Source: Oreohelix idahoensis (lineage: Eukaryota > Mollusca > Gastropoda > Stylommatophora > Oreohelicidae). Taken from it: a stretch of DNA of 64,000 bases. The notes beneath the pieces were generated by a model, which had not been told where the DNA came from, did no database searches, and worked only from the letters and a program-made list of their open reading frames with translations. Each line of letters opens with the position of its first letter. Position 1 is the first letter of the stretch. This document shows, piece by piece, positions 1-8,731 of this stretch. The stretch covers positions 248,001 to 312,000 of the forward strand of contig JAMPIV010009925.1 of NCBI GenBank assembly GCA_024509875.1, in the 5' to 3' direction. The position numbers and the translations under genes were made by a program.

Positions 1-497
1 ATAGGAAATGTGCATAATAATCATGGCCGGTACACTCCATGGCCTCAACAAATATCTTCCATATCAAATTCTCCCCTTCACAAAAATATCCTGGAACACA
101 CTAACGAGATGGGGAAAACGACCATCCCGGAACTCTGCTCGAAACACACTGTCACGAAAAATCAGCTGCTCAAAACAGCTCAGTAAATAAACTACATGCG
201 CGGACTCACCGCGTGAGAACTCAGCTCAGCTCAAACCGTCCCTACCCAAAACCTCACTAAGAACATTCGAAAACTTTATCTTATTTTTAAAAAACAAGCT
301 AACAACCACTCAGTTTAGCTGTGTTCAAAAATTACTGCCTACAGCTCCCAACTAAGAAATTCTCTCATCACGCAGAGTGTGTTTACTAGCGTGTGTACAA
401 AAATCCGACCCATACATATGAGTCTTAAACACTTAACTCCCATTAACAAAACTATGACTTAACACTAATCCATGATTTCCTCAAAGCCAGTGTTGTC
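1..497. other. No recognisable gene
   Basis: I see no convincing coding region, repeat or RNA gene here. A 60-residue ORF at 8-190 has no recognisable motif. The stretch ends where the minus-strand endonuclease fragment stops abruptly, so it may belong to another insertion or to flanking intron DNA. Confidence 0.5.
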
Positions 498-788
498 CCT
501 ATTTTGCGTTTAGGTCCCCTATCAAAATTATGATGTCATTTCTTCTCTTTTTGTCAAAGACATTTTGTAGTCTGGTGCAAAATTCTTCTCTCACAGATTC
601 TTCTTTATCATTCGTTGGTGCATAACACGGGATGATGTTTATACTTATTTTCTTTTTGGCTGTTTTAAACATTGCTGTTATAATTCGGGGTCCCATTGCT
701 TCCCATTCTAAAAGTGCTTTCTGTGCTTCCCTAGACAGCATTAAAGCCACCCCTTCACAGTGTTGGGCATTTTCCTCCTCATGTCCTG
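498..788 (-). pseudogene. RTE-like LINE endonuclease, second part (LINE-0)
   Basis: This is part of an APE-type endonuclease domain of a non-LTR retrotransposon, which would nick target DNA to prime reverse transcription. The minus frame carries the HEEENAQH region, then CYAPTND, and ends in IGDLNAK, the core GDxNAK motif of APE endonucleases. The domain's first part lies at 2685-2889 on the same strand. The two pieces join at the GHEEE motif once LINE-A and its 6-bp target duplication are discounted. The reading breaks off after GDLNAK, so the histidine-containing end and the whole RT are missing. This is a dead fragment. Confidence 0.85.
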
Positions 789-2641
789 GCAATATACAGT
801 GAACAGTACAGTCAGCTGGACAAGGAAGTAAAACGTCAAACCCGTGCTAACAAAAGGACATTTCTGGATGACCTTGCAAGACAGGCAGAAGAGGCAGCAC
901 TGAGAAATGAACAAAGCACAGTTTATAAAATAACTAAAGCTATCAGTGGAAAACGAGGTGCAAACAACATAACGTTAGTAAGAGACAAGCAAGGAAATCT
1001 CATCACCACAGCACAGGGGCAGGAAACAAGATGGGCAGAGCACTTCAGAGAAACACTGAATAAGGAACCACCAGAGACTCAGCTGAGTGTTCCTGAGGCT
1101 GAAAGTGACTTAGACGTAAATACAGACATTCCACAAAAAGAAGAAATTATCACAGCTATCAAAGGGCTAAAAAATGGAAAAGTGCCTGGTCACGACAATC
1201 TAAATGCTGAGCTATTCAAGACAGACCCTGAACTAGCAGCAGAACTATTAGAACCACTATTTGCACAAGTCTGGGAAACTGAGACAACACCAACAGAATG
1301 GAGTAAAGGAATAATTGTCAAATTGCCCAAGAAGGGCGACCTTGCAGACTGCAACAACTGGAGAGGAATTACCCTCCTCTCAGTTTCCAGCAAAATACTA
1401 GGCAGGATAATCATCCAGAGAATTTCAAAAGCAGTTGACCATAAACTGAGGAAAGAACAAGCGGGCTTCAGAAAGAACAGAAGATGTGCAGATCATATAT
1501 TTGCCCTCAGGAACATTATAGAGCAGTGCTCAGAATGGCAGAGACAGCTGTACATTAACTTTGTTGATTTTGAAAAGGCTTTCGACAGCATACACAGGGA
1601 CAGCCTATGGAAAATTTTGAGGTCTTATGGAATTCCCAGCCGCATTGTTTCCATTATAAAAAGCCTCTATTCTAACTTTACGTGCAGTGTTGGATCGAGT
1701 AATGTAACTTTCGAAGTGAAAACAGGAGTACGACAGGGATGCCCCTTATCAACAACATTATTTTTGACAGTATAGATTGGGTGATGCGCCAGACAACAGA
1801 GGGCAGTCCAAGAGGAATTAGATGGACAACGTTTTCTACACTGGAAGATTTGGAATATGCAGATGACATTGCACTACTCGCGCATTCACATCAACACATT
1901 CAAGACAAAACCGATAGACTGAATAAATATGGCCAGCAGGTGGGCCTGAACATCAATTTGAAGAAGACAGAGGTCATGACACTAAATGTGGGCAATCCTG
2001 AGCCAATAACAGTAAGGAACCAGAAGTTAGAACAGACAGACACATTTACTTACCTAGGAAGCATAGTAACACCTGACGGCGGAACAAACAAGGACATTAA
2101 GAACAGAATGAATAAAGCGAGAACAGCCTTTGCTGTTCTCAACAACATTTGGAAGTCTTCCCAGTACAGCACAAACACCAAATTAAGACTGTATGAGAGC
2201 TGTGTACTTTCTGTGCTTCTCTATGGTGCGGAATGTTGGAAAGTAACAGAGAAGGAAATGTCGAAACTGTCCTCCTTCCACACAATCTGCCTAAGGAAAA
2301 TTCTCCGAATCTTTTGGCCAAACACCATCAGCAACCAAGAACTACTTATTCGGAGTAACCAGGAGGACATGCACACCATCATAGCTGGCAGACGCTAGAG
2401 TTGGGTTGGCCACGTCCTCAGAAGGGACCCTGATACCATCACAAGAACAGCTATGCTATGGACCCCCGAGGGAAAGCGAAAGAGAGGCCGACCAAAAACA
2501 ACTTGGCGGAGAACTGTGGAAGCTGAGATGCAAAGAATGAACCACAGTTGGGGCACTGTACAAAGGATGGCCGCTGACCGAGCTAGGTGGAATCAATTTG
2601 TTGCTGCCCTACAAGACGCCACCAGGCGTGATGGCCGCTGA
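789..2641 (+). pseudogene. LINE-A reverse transcriptase, broken
   Basis: This encodes the reverse transcriptase and C-terminal region of an RTE-like LINE. The frame is open from the first base of the insertion. Visible motifs are KLPKKGDLADCNNWRGI, EQAGFR, NFVDFEKAFDSIHRDSLWK, GVRQGCPLS and the catalytic YADD (LEYADDIALL, near 1855). It is inactivated in at least two ways. A single-base loss near 1770 shifts the frame just before IDWVMRQ, and a TGG-to-TAG change near 2396 interrupts the conserved SWVGHVLRRD block. The end, ALQDATRRDG, matches LINE-B. No RNase H domain is present, as expected for RTE. Confidence 0.88.
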
Positions 2642-2684
2642 CTGCTTTGACGGTTGGTGGTTATGGATCAAAGAAGAAGAAGAA
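789..2684 (+). mobile_element. LINE-A: 5'-truncated RTE-like non-LTR retrotransposon
   Basis: A 1.9-kb LINE inserted into the endonuclease region of LINE-0 in the opposite orientation. It ends in an (AAG)n tail at about 2671-2685 and is flanked by a 6-bp direct repeat, gtcctg, at 783-788 and 2685-2690 (the first g could belong to the tail). The 5' end is truncated in the linker before the RT domain. Simple-repeat tails rather than poly(A) are typical of the RTE clade, and the C-terminal GHVLRR...GRPKTTW block also fits an RTE-like element. LINE-B belongs to the same family. Confidence 0.85.
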
Positions 2685-2889
2685 GTCCTGAGGACAACAC
2701 CATTTCTTCTGTGATCAGTTTCTTCCTCTCAACCCCCTTCCACCTTGTCTCACAGAGACCCAGGATATCAATCCAGTAATTCCACATTTCTGCTGCTACT
2801 TGTGCAGTTTTCCCTTGTTCGTTTAGAGTGCGAACAATCGAGGAGCCAATTCTGCAGATTTTCCTAGATGAAATAATGTTTGTCAGCAA
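2685..2889 (-). pseudogene. RTE-like LINE endonuclease, first part (LINE-0)
   Basis: N-terminal part of the endonuclease that continues at 498-788. The minus frame reads through a degenerate start region into RTLNEQGKTAQVAAEM and then LGLCETRWKG, containing the catalytic glutamate of APE endonucleases (the ETR motif). The usual WNVRTL is degraded to SIVRTL. The frame runs up to the LINE-A insertion point at VLSSG. Upstream on the minus strand (2890-3160) lies sequence resembling the 5' leader of such LINEs. Confidence 0.85.
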
Positions 2890-3160
2890 CCCAGACTCCT
2901 TTCGGCTTTCTCATGAGTTGCTTCATGCACCTCCTTTTCAGAGGACCTTCTTCTGTCTTGGGCGGCTGAGTTGATTTATATTCTATATATGACTTATCCA
3001 TAGTGTTTGTTAAAGTTTTTGTGATTTTTTTTTTAACGCAATCGGGTAACCTGCCCCATGCCCAACCCTCCGTAGTCGCTTTTTACGACACGCCTGGTAG
3101 TGTGCAGTGTTACTATTCTTTGCTCCCCTTTTGGGCCCCGGTAACACATGGGTGACTTTG
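2890..3160 (-). other. Probable 5' leader of LINE-0
   Basis: On the minus strand this sequence leads directly into the endonuclease start. It holds a distinctive block at 3040-3155 that includes, on the plus strand, tttacgacacgcc and ggccccggtaacacatgggt. A diverged copy of the same block occurs at 6270-6364. The position just ahead of the endonuclease suggests a LINE 5' untranslated leader, although a SINE relic is an alternative. Confidence 0.4.
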
Positions 3161-3867
3161 TTTATATACGGCTCTGCTAATGCTACAGCTGTCTCACTAC
3201 AACTGAGTTTACTTCTCAGTTACTGTGGTCTTTAGTTAATGAAGTCACGTTAAGTTCACTATTTTGTTGGGGAATGTTCTTGATATTTGAAAGTTAGTTT
3301 TGATAATAAGACTTTGTGGTTACTCATGAATGCATTTATCACTTAATTAACGAGATATTTATTTTATCAGCACGGAGACACAAAAGCCCAGAGTAGTTCT
3401 CAGGGGTCTCTGAAGAAACAAAGGAAAAATAACACTACTGCATGCTCAGCAAATCGTACAAGGCAACTGATATGATGAGCATGGGGGCTGGCAACCTCAT
3501 CATATAAAACAAATTGTCACAGAAACCACTGCTGCAAGATCATTGGTGGCTCCATGCTCTGTAAGGAGCACAAAGAAAAGTGATGGTGACGAAGGTACAA
3601 AAACCATTCTTTAAGAGCTTATAGTATAAATAAGCTGGAGTGAAGTTATTATATAGCCATATGTTATTTATTTTTGCGATTTTATATTTGTTATTAATGT
3701 TTTGTTTGCGCAATGGAGCTCACATTTTTAATATCTGCCTAGGAAACCACACTGTAACAAGAGAATAGAGGAAAGAAAATCATCAGTATGTCCAAGAAAC
3801 GTCCAGCTGAGAGCTCCTGGGACAGGTGAGAGAAGAATGAAATCAGTTTTAAAAAATTGTTTTATTA
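3161..3867. other. Intron or intergenic DNA, nothing recognised
   Basis: AT-rich sequence with no convincing coding region, inverted repeat or RNA gene. The first host exon visible in this window begins about 600 bases further on. Confidence 0.4.
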
Positions 3868-4115
3868 GATTAGAGTTCTTTAACCAGCAGAAAAAAAAAC
3901 ATGACAAAGTCACCAATGTTGAACAGATGGAAAGGACCAACCAAATACCAGTGGAACAAGAAATAAAGAAGAGATTCTGGCATTGTATAGGACACATAAT
4001 AAGAAAACCAGTTGATAACATTACAGAACAGTTCTTGTTCTGGGATCCCAAGGGTATGAAGAAGTAGAGGTATACAAAAAAACACCTGGAGAAGTGAATT
4101 AGACATAACACTTTG
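3868..4115 (+). pseudogene. RTE-like LINE C-terminal relic
   Basis: A decayed fragment of the C-terminal end of an RTE-like LINE polyprotein. The plus frame reads DKVTNVE, ERTNQIPVEQEIKKR, then CIGHIIRKPVDNIT and LFWDPKGMKK, the conserved IGH-LRKP-x-FWNPQGKRK block of this group. Neither the RT domain nor the tail is present. Related but separate relics occur at 28570-28905 and 48480-48790. This is old intron debris, not a host exon. Confidence 0.75.
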
Positions 4116-4452
4116 ATAAAGAATGTTTACTCATTTGTCAGTTTACAGATAAATACATCTGTATGCAGAATGCTGACAAACTGACTTGCGTATGTTATAG
4201 TGAAAGCTGTTACCTGAAAAAGTATACAACTAGCTGCTGAAACAGCAGGCATGAGTACAACAGCATAGCATTAGCTGGTCATGATCTTAGAGAATTAAAG
4301 GAACCATATAAAACTAAAATTGAAACAGTTAAAGTTGAACATGCTTCATAAGTAAAATTATATATCATGAGGAATGTAAGAAAATCTAATGCCAGATAAA
4401 TATTGCTTATAGTAGAAAATGTCAGTCTTTACCTTTTTTTTTTTTCCCCCAG
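4116..4452. other. Intron sequence
   Basis: No coding signal. The last 30 bases contain a long T/C tract ending in CAG at 4450-4452, a good polypyrimidine tract and splice acceptor for the exon that follows. Confidence 0.45.
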
Positions 4453-4516
4453 CGATGAGGAATTGTTGAATGACACATCTGGAAATGCAATTACAGCATT
4501 TCCAAAAACATCAGAG
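4453..4516 (+). CDS. Host gene exon a (acidic protein, possibly RBM33-like)
   Basis: A 64-base exon between a T/C-rich CAG acceptor and a GAG/gtaact donor. It begins with the last base of a split codon and then reads DEELLNDTSGNAITAFPKTSE, ending in phase 0. The next exon starts in phase 0, which supports both junctions. The SDEELLND-like string resembles the SDEELNDDLL segment of vertebrate RBM33, an RNA-binding protein. That resemblance comes from memory of one short motif and is weak evidence alone. The preceding exon must lie upstream, and I could not place it in the window. The exon stands out by its lack of decay among the TE relics around it. Confidence 0.55.
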
Positions 4517-4948
4517 GTAACTCTTTCAATGTCTCGTACTTAATTATTATAAGTGGTTCGTTTTAACTGTTAAGAATTGCAGCTTTTTACGTTTACAGAA
4601 CCAATATCATGCCACCTCATTGTAATTTACTTTTTCAGTCCTGTTGATTATTTCAACTCCTTGACTGCATTATTATAACGTATTGACCGTTTTGGCATTT
4701 TCTCTATCATTCCCTTTATTTTTATTTGCTCCTTATGAGGCTTTGAGCCACCACCACATCTCATCCCCTTGCAGGATACCTGCATCAAAACACACGTTCC
4801 TACAGCTTTGGTTTACGTAGCAATTAGCTTTACGTATCGAGGTTGCCATGTTATAACGGAAAAATGTTAGCTGACAATGTTTTGTATTGCCACTTGACTT
4901 CCTTTTCTGTCGACAGTGAGAAAATATTAAAGACATATTAGTGGAATA
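4517..4948. other. Intron sequence
   Basis: No recognisable element. An ORF on the minus strand at 4733-4936 has no known motif and is probably chance. Confidence 0.4.
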
Positions 4949-5520
4949 ATACAGCTTAACAATTTTAGATATGTTGATGATATACGTTTGTTAGCTAGCG
5001 TGAGCAAAAACTACAAGAGACTACCAGAATGCAATATAAAAATGAATGGTACAGATCTAAAACAAGCTGGGAAGCTTTCCAGAAAATGAGAAGTGCACTG
5101 TGCAGTAACTCATCAATGAAAGTAAGAAAAAGAGTCTGCTACACTGAGTAAGCAGGCTTTCATTGAAGCGAAGAACAGTAAGTGAATAAATGAATGCAGA
5201 GCTTACTGGAGGCACTGATATATGGTTTCTTATAGATAATGAAGATAACCAAGAGCAGTTAAAAAAATCGAATGGGAGGCTGGAGAAAATAACAAAAGAT
5301 CATTGCAAGGACAAAGGAAAGACTATCAGTATTTATAGGAAATGTTCTGAGAAGAGGGGAATGGAATACATGATCACAATGGGAACAGTTGAGGAAAGAA
5401 AGGACATGAAGACGGAGAGAGAGTATTAGATGCACTGACATCATGGCATATGAGGTAAATACAGGGACAGGAGATTGTAGAGGACAGTAATCACCTGCTT
5501 TACATGAAAGGGCATGAATT
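4949..5520 (+). pseudogene. Decayed RTE-like LINE (RT to C-terminus)
   Basis: A heavily mutated LINE fragment whose frames must be pieced together. Around 4965 the plus strand reads FRYVDDIRLLA, a degraded FADD/YADD catalytic box. It continues with NIKMNGTDLKQAG, the thumb-region strand that normally follows RT in RTE-like elements. Near 5345-5400 comes FIGNVLRRG and then TMGTVEERK, matching the C-terminal IGHVLRR...VTMG block. Stops and frameshifts interrupt it throughout. The LINE lies in the intron between exons a and b. Confidence 0.6.
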
Positions 5521-5978
5521 GAAGTAAATGGTATTTTGACCCATTGAATGATTGATATTCTTTTGATAGTGTGATTTAACTAGTATTTGACCCATGCCAA
5601 GGTAACATACTTAGTAAATGTTAGACAGATTACAAAATTCTTTTCCTGAATAGGCTTATTTATATTTCATTGTAATTTTTGAGTAATTTCATTTGAAATA
5701 AATGTTAATCATAGTAAGTTGCATATTTGCTGTATTTAAGGTGTTTTTTTGTGTGTGAGTAAAAGTAGTGCCAATATAGTTTTTTTCTCATGGCAGTGAT
5801 ACCACTTTGAATACCTTATGTGTCAGTTTCAAGAAGTCATCAGGCAAGTGATGCAACATTTAACAAGTAATCTCGTTTAATGTGAGATCTTGATATATTT
5901 TGTAAATTAAAATTATTTCATGCAGTTTCATTATACAATATTGTGTTTGTGTTTAATTGTAAATTATTTTCTGACCAG
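5521..5978. other. Intron sequence
   Basis: AT-rich intron without recognisable elements. It ends in ttttctgaccag, the acceptor of the next exon. Confidence 0.45.
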
Positions 5979-6100
5979 CTTGATCTTCTTGGTGACGATG
6001 GTGAGCTGGATGAAGATGCTCTCCTTGGTGTTGACGAGGCAGGTGTAAAAACCACTTCTATCTCATTCACTAATGATTCTATGTGGCCTTTGACTACCAG
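5979..6100 (+). CDS. Host gene exon b (acidic segment)
   Basis: A 122-base exon between ctgaccag and a CCAG/gtgtgt donor. It starts in phase 0, matching exon a, and is open through 40 codons plus two bases. The first half is strongly acidic (LDLLGDDGELDEDALLGVDE). The second half turns to VKTTSISFTNDS and ends in WPLTT plus a split arginine codon. The acidic block followed by a T/S-rich strand recalls the order seen in RBM33, but no catalytic or RNA-binding domain is visible. The phase-2 end needs exactly one base from the next exon, which the micro-exon at 30593 supplies. The intron between them is 24.5 kb and consists mostly of inserted TEs. Confidence 0.65.
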
Positions 6101-6214
6101 GTGTGTAATATTTTAAATATTACCTCCCATGTGGCGGTACACTTGTATTTTATTTGCATTATGAAAGTATACGATTGTTTTCCTCCTTGATGGAGTACTT
6201 TTCTTTCAGGGATG

Positions 6215-6364
6215 GCAGTGTTGAATTCCTGATTGAAGTTTTTATGGCTTCTATGGATAGGGTAGCTGGTCCATGCTCAGCCCTCCTCTGTCACCTCTTG
6301 TGACATTCATGGGAGGGTATGGTAGTCTTTGCTGCTCTTTGGAGCCCCAGGAACACATGAGTGA
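6215..6364 (-). repeat. Diverged copy of the LINE-leader-like block
   Basis: The stretch at 6270-6364 (including ggagccccaggaacacatga) aligns by eye with 3040-3155. On the minus strand both read from TCAC-CATGTGTT through a GGGGC block to a degenerate GTCGTAAAA-like core. No endonuclease follows here, so this is an orphan fragment, either of a LINE leader or of a SINE that shares it. Confidence 0.4.
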
Positions 6365-6425
6365 ATAGCACAACATGCTGATGCATAAATTAATCATCGG
6401 TTTTGTTTCTTTGTCTTTTTTATTA

Positions 6426-8285
6426 TGTGACGCTACACTGTAATTCTGACTTTTAACAGGCCCGATTCTGTGGTTCTATTTTGAATTTTCACCAGTTTTA
6501 TTTTCTTCTGATCACGCGATTTTCCGTTGTTTATGGAAATCGCTATTTTCGGGCCCGCTTTTCCACCATTTTTTTTCTTCTCATTTGAATATATATCGTG
6601 GTTGGTATTTTTTTTTGAGTAGATAAATTAAATGGGTTCGTTTATGATGGTAGGTTTATTTTATTCTAGCATCATTGTTACTTTCTTCTCATTTTTCGCG
6701 ATTCCCGTAGATTTCGTTGTTTACGGAAATAATCGCCATTTCCGGCACGCGATATGACGAGGCCGGAAGCACGCGGCCGGAAGCACGCGGGGTTTGCGTG
6801 GGTTGATAGTACTAATTTTTCTAGCGCTCCCATTGGTCCGGGATTTGCGTAGGAAGGGAAATCCGCGTGGGCGGTTGCTCTTGTATATATGGGACAGAAA
6901 ACGGGGATTCGGTCTCTATGAAAAAATAAGTACCAGCCGTCAGACTACGTAATTTATCGTTCTCCACTGTGGGAAAAACCAGCGATGAATTGCGAGTCAC
7001 GGCGGAAACAGTGGGGAGCATAATTTTGTCAAATAAAATTATCCACGGCAAAAGACATATCTCAGGGTCAGAGTACTCGAGTATCGTCAGGAGCAAAAGA
7101 AAATTACCCTATGGTCTCTGGCAGTGAAGTCCCTATGCTTCAGCTGGACCGAGGTTTATTTAACATACAGCCGAGAGCATCGCTATTATAGTCTCTAGCA
7201 ACGGCAGGTGGCCGGGAGACTAGTTTCATTTTGTACAGCCTGAAATCAAGGCTGTGTTTTTTTTTTCCTCTAACTCCGGAGCGGGTTAAAAGAGGGAAGC
7301 TATTCAGCAGCAGAGAAGTTTTGTCTACAGTTAATCAAGTCCCTCATGCTTGATATCCGAACATCGTCATCACCAAAATCAGGAACAGGTGACAGGGTTA
7401 CCATACCTAGGTCCTGATAGAAATCAAGAGAAGAGCGTAACGGAGACGCCGCATCATCAGCCCTCGAGTGTTAGAGAGACACTGAGATCAAGAGAGGAAG
7501 ATAGAGAAGGAGGGAGAAAATAGACAGGACCAGTAGGGTCTGTTCAGTATCCATTGGACGGATAGACACTGAGTCTGCGTTCGTAAAACTAAGTCTATTA
7601 TTTTTTAGCATTTCTTGTGGTGTAGTTATCAGCGCATATCGCCTAACAAGTAGAAAGCTGTGTAGAGTTCGTTGAGGAAGAGTCACCAGGACTAAGACAG
7701 AAATTTATTAGTGTTAGAGAGTGGAGGCTAAAAGTTGACAGCCCCACCAAAGTAGATTTGGTTTAAATCACTAACCATTTTTATTGTTCCTCAGCAGGGT
7801 GACAGGAAGAGTGAATGTGATTTGGGGTTTTTTTTTTTGTTGAGTGTCTCTCAATTTAATTGTTACCTTGGTTTTTCCAGGCCGTGCAACAGTGCACGCT
7901 ATCGACTGACTTGATGACGTATGATGCCATTTTATGTTTTTTTCTTGTATGTAAATAAATATATACATATATTATTTACTGGATCAGCTTCTATTCTTTA
8001 CTATACTTACTCTATGTTGTCTGTATAGTGGTGTTTGTGGTCGTAATTATACACCTTATCTCCTTGTGTTTCAAGGCAGTCAGAGGTGGGGAGACTATAG
8101 CCATTTTTTTTAGTCACGAAGCGGCAGGGGGAGATTCACATCCTGGGTCTATCTCTTGAGCCAATAGTCTCACCTGTCCACAGGCATGTCATTTTCCATC
8201 TAAATTCTATCTTCTCAGACTTTCTCGTACTAGGGTCTTGCTTTCATTCAGGCACACTCTATAAACTTAAAACCACTTCGTGACA
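6426..8285 (+). repeat. Left LTR of the gag-only element
   Basis: A 1860-bp direct repeat of 11047-12900, starting TGTGACGCTACAC and ending ACCACTTCGTGACA. A TATATAT box lies at 6894-6900 and an AATAAA at 7954-7959. The sequence just inside begins agtgggcggcaatcgtcc; this is where a primer-binding site should be, but I could not match it to a tRNA. Confidence 0.92.
6894..6900 (+). promoter_or_regulatory. Probable LTR TATA box
   Basis: TATATAT sits about 470 bases into the LTR, in a GC-richer setting than its surroundings. Transcription would start about 30 bases downstream. The same box is present at the matching place in the right LTR. Confidence 0.45.
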
Positions 8286-8731
8286 AGTGGGCGGCAATCG
8301 TCCGGTGGATCATTCTGTTGAGATCAATTCTGTGATCTACATTCATAGATGGTCTCTAGGAAGTTTCTGAGAATAGAATTTCTTTAAATATCCCCTAGAC
8401 GTTGAGCTATTAGAACTGATCCAGTATAAGTTTTTCCACAGGTTGCAGTCTAGTAGATTTTTGTGGTATTTTTGATTTATATGACTAAGAGGTAATTGAT
8501 GGCATACCGACATATTTTTCTTTAACAGGAAGGTAATTTAGTTTTTGGTAGCTTCTTAACTAAAATTTTTTCTCAGGTTATTGTTCAGACTTGACGCTAG
8601 TCTGAGTTCGGGTTTTTGGGACATCGGTTATAGGAGGAACACTTCCTATTACATAACAGGTAGTTCCTTCCTTTTGTTCTCCTTTCTGTCATTTTCTGTC
8701 AGTTGTGAACTTACCGCAGTTTACAGGTAAG

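Noticed and set aside
1..190. 60-residue ORF at the window start
   Set aside because: No motif, no splice context and no repeat partner within the window.
3837..4067. Host exon
   Set aside because: The sequence matches the C-terminal block of RTE-like LINEs and lacks splice borders.
6821..7096. 91-residue minus-strand ORF repeated at 11441-11716
   Set aside because: Duplicated with the LTR, with no recognisable domain; probably chance.
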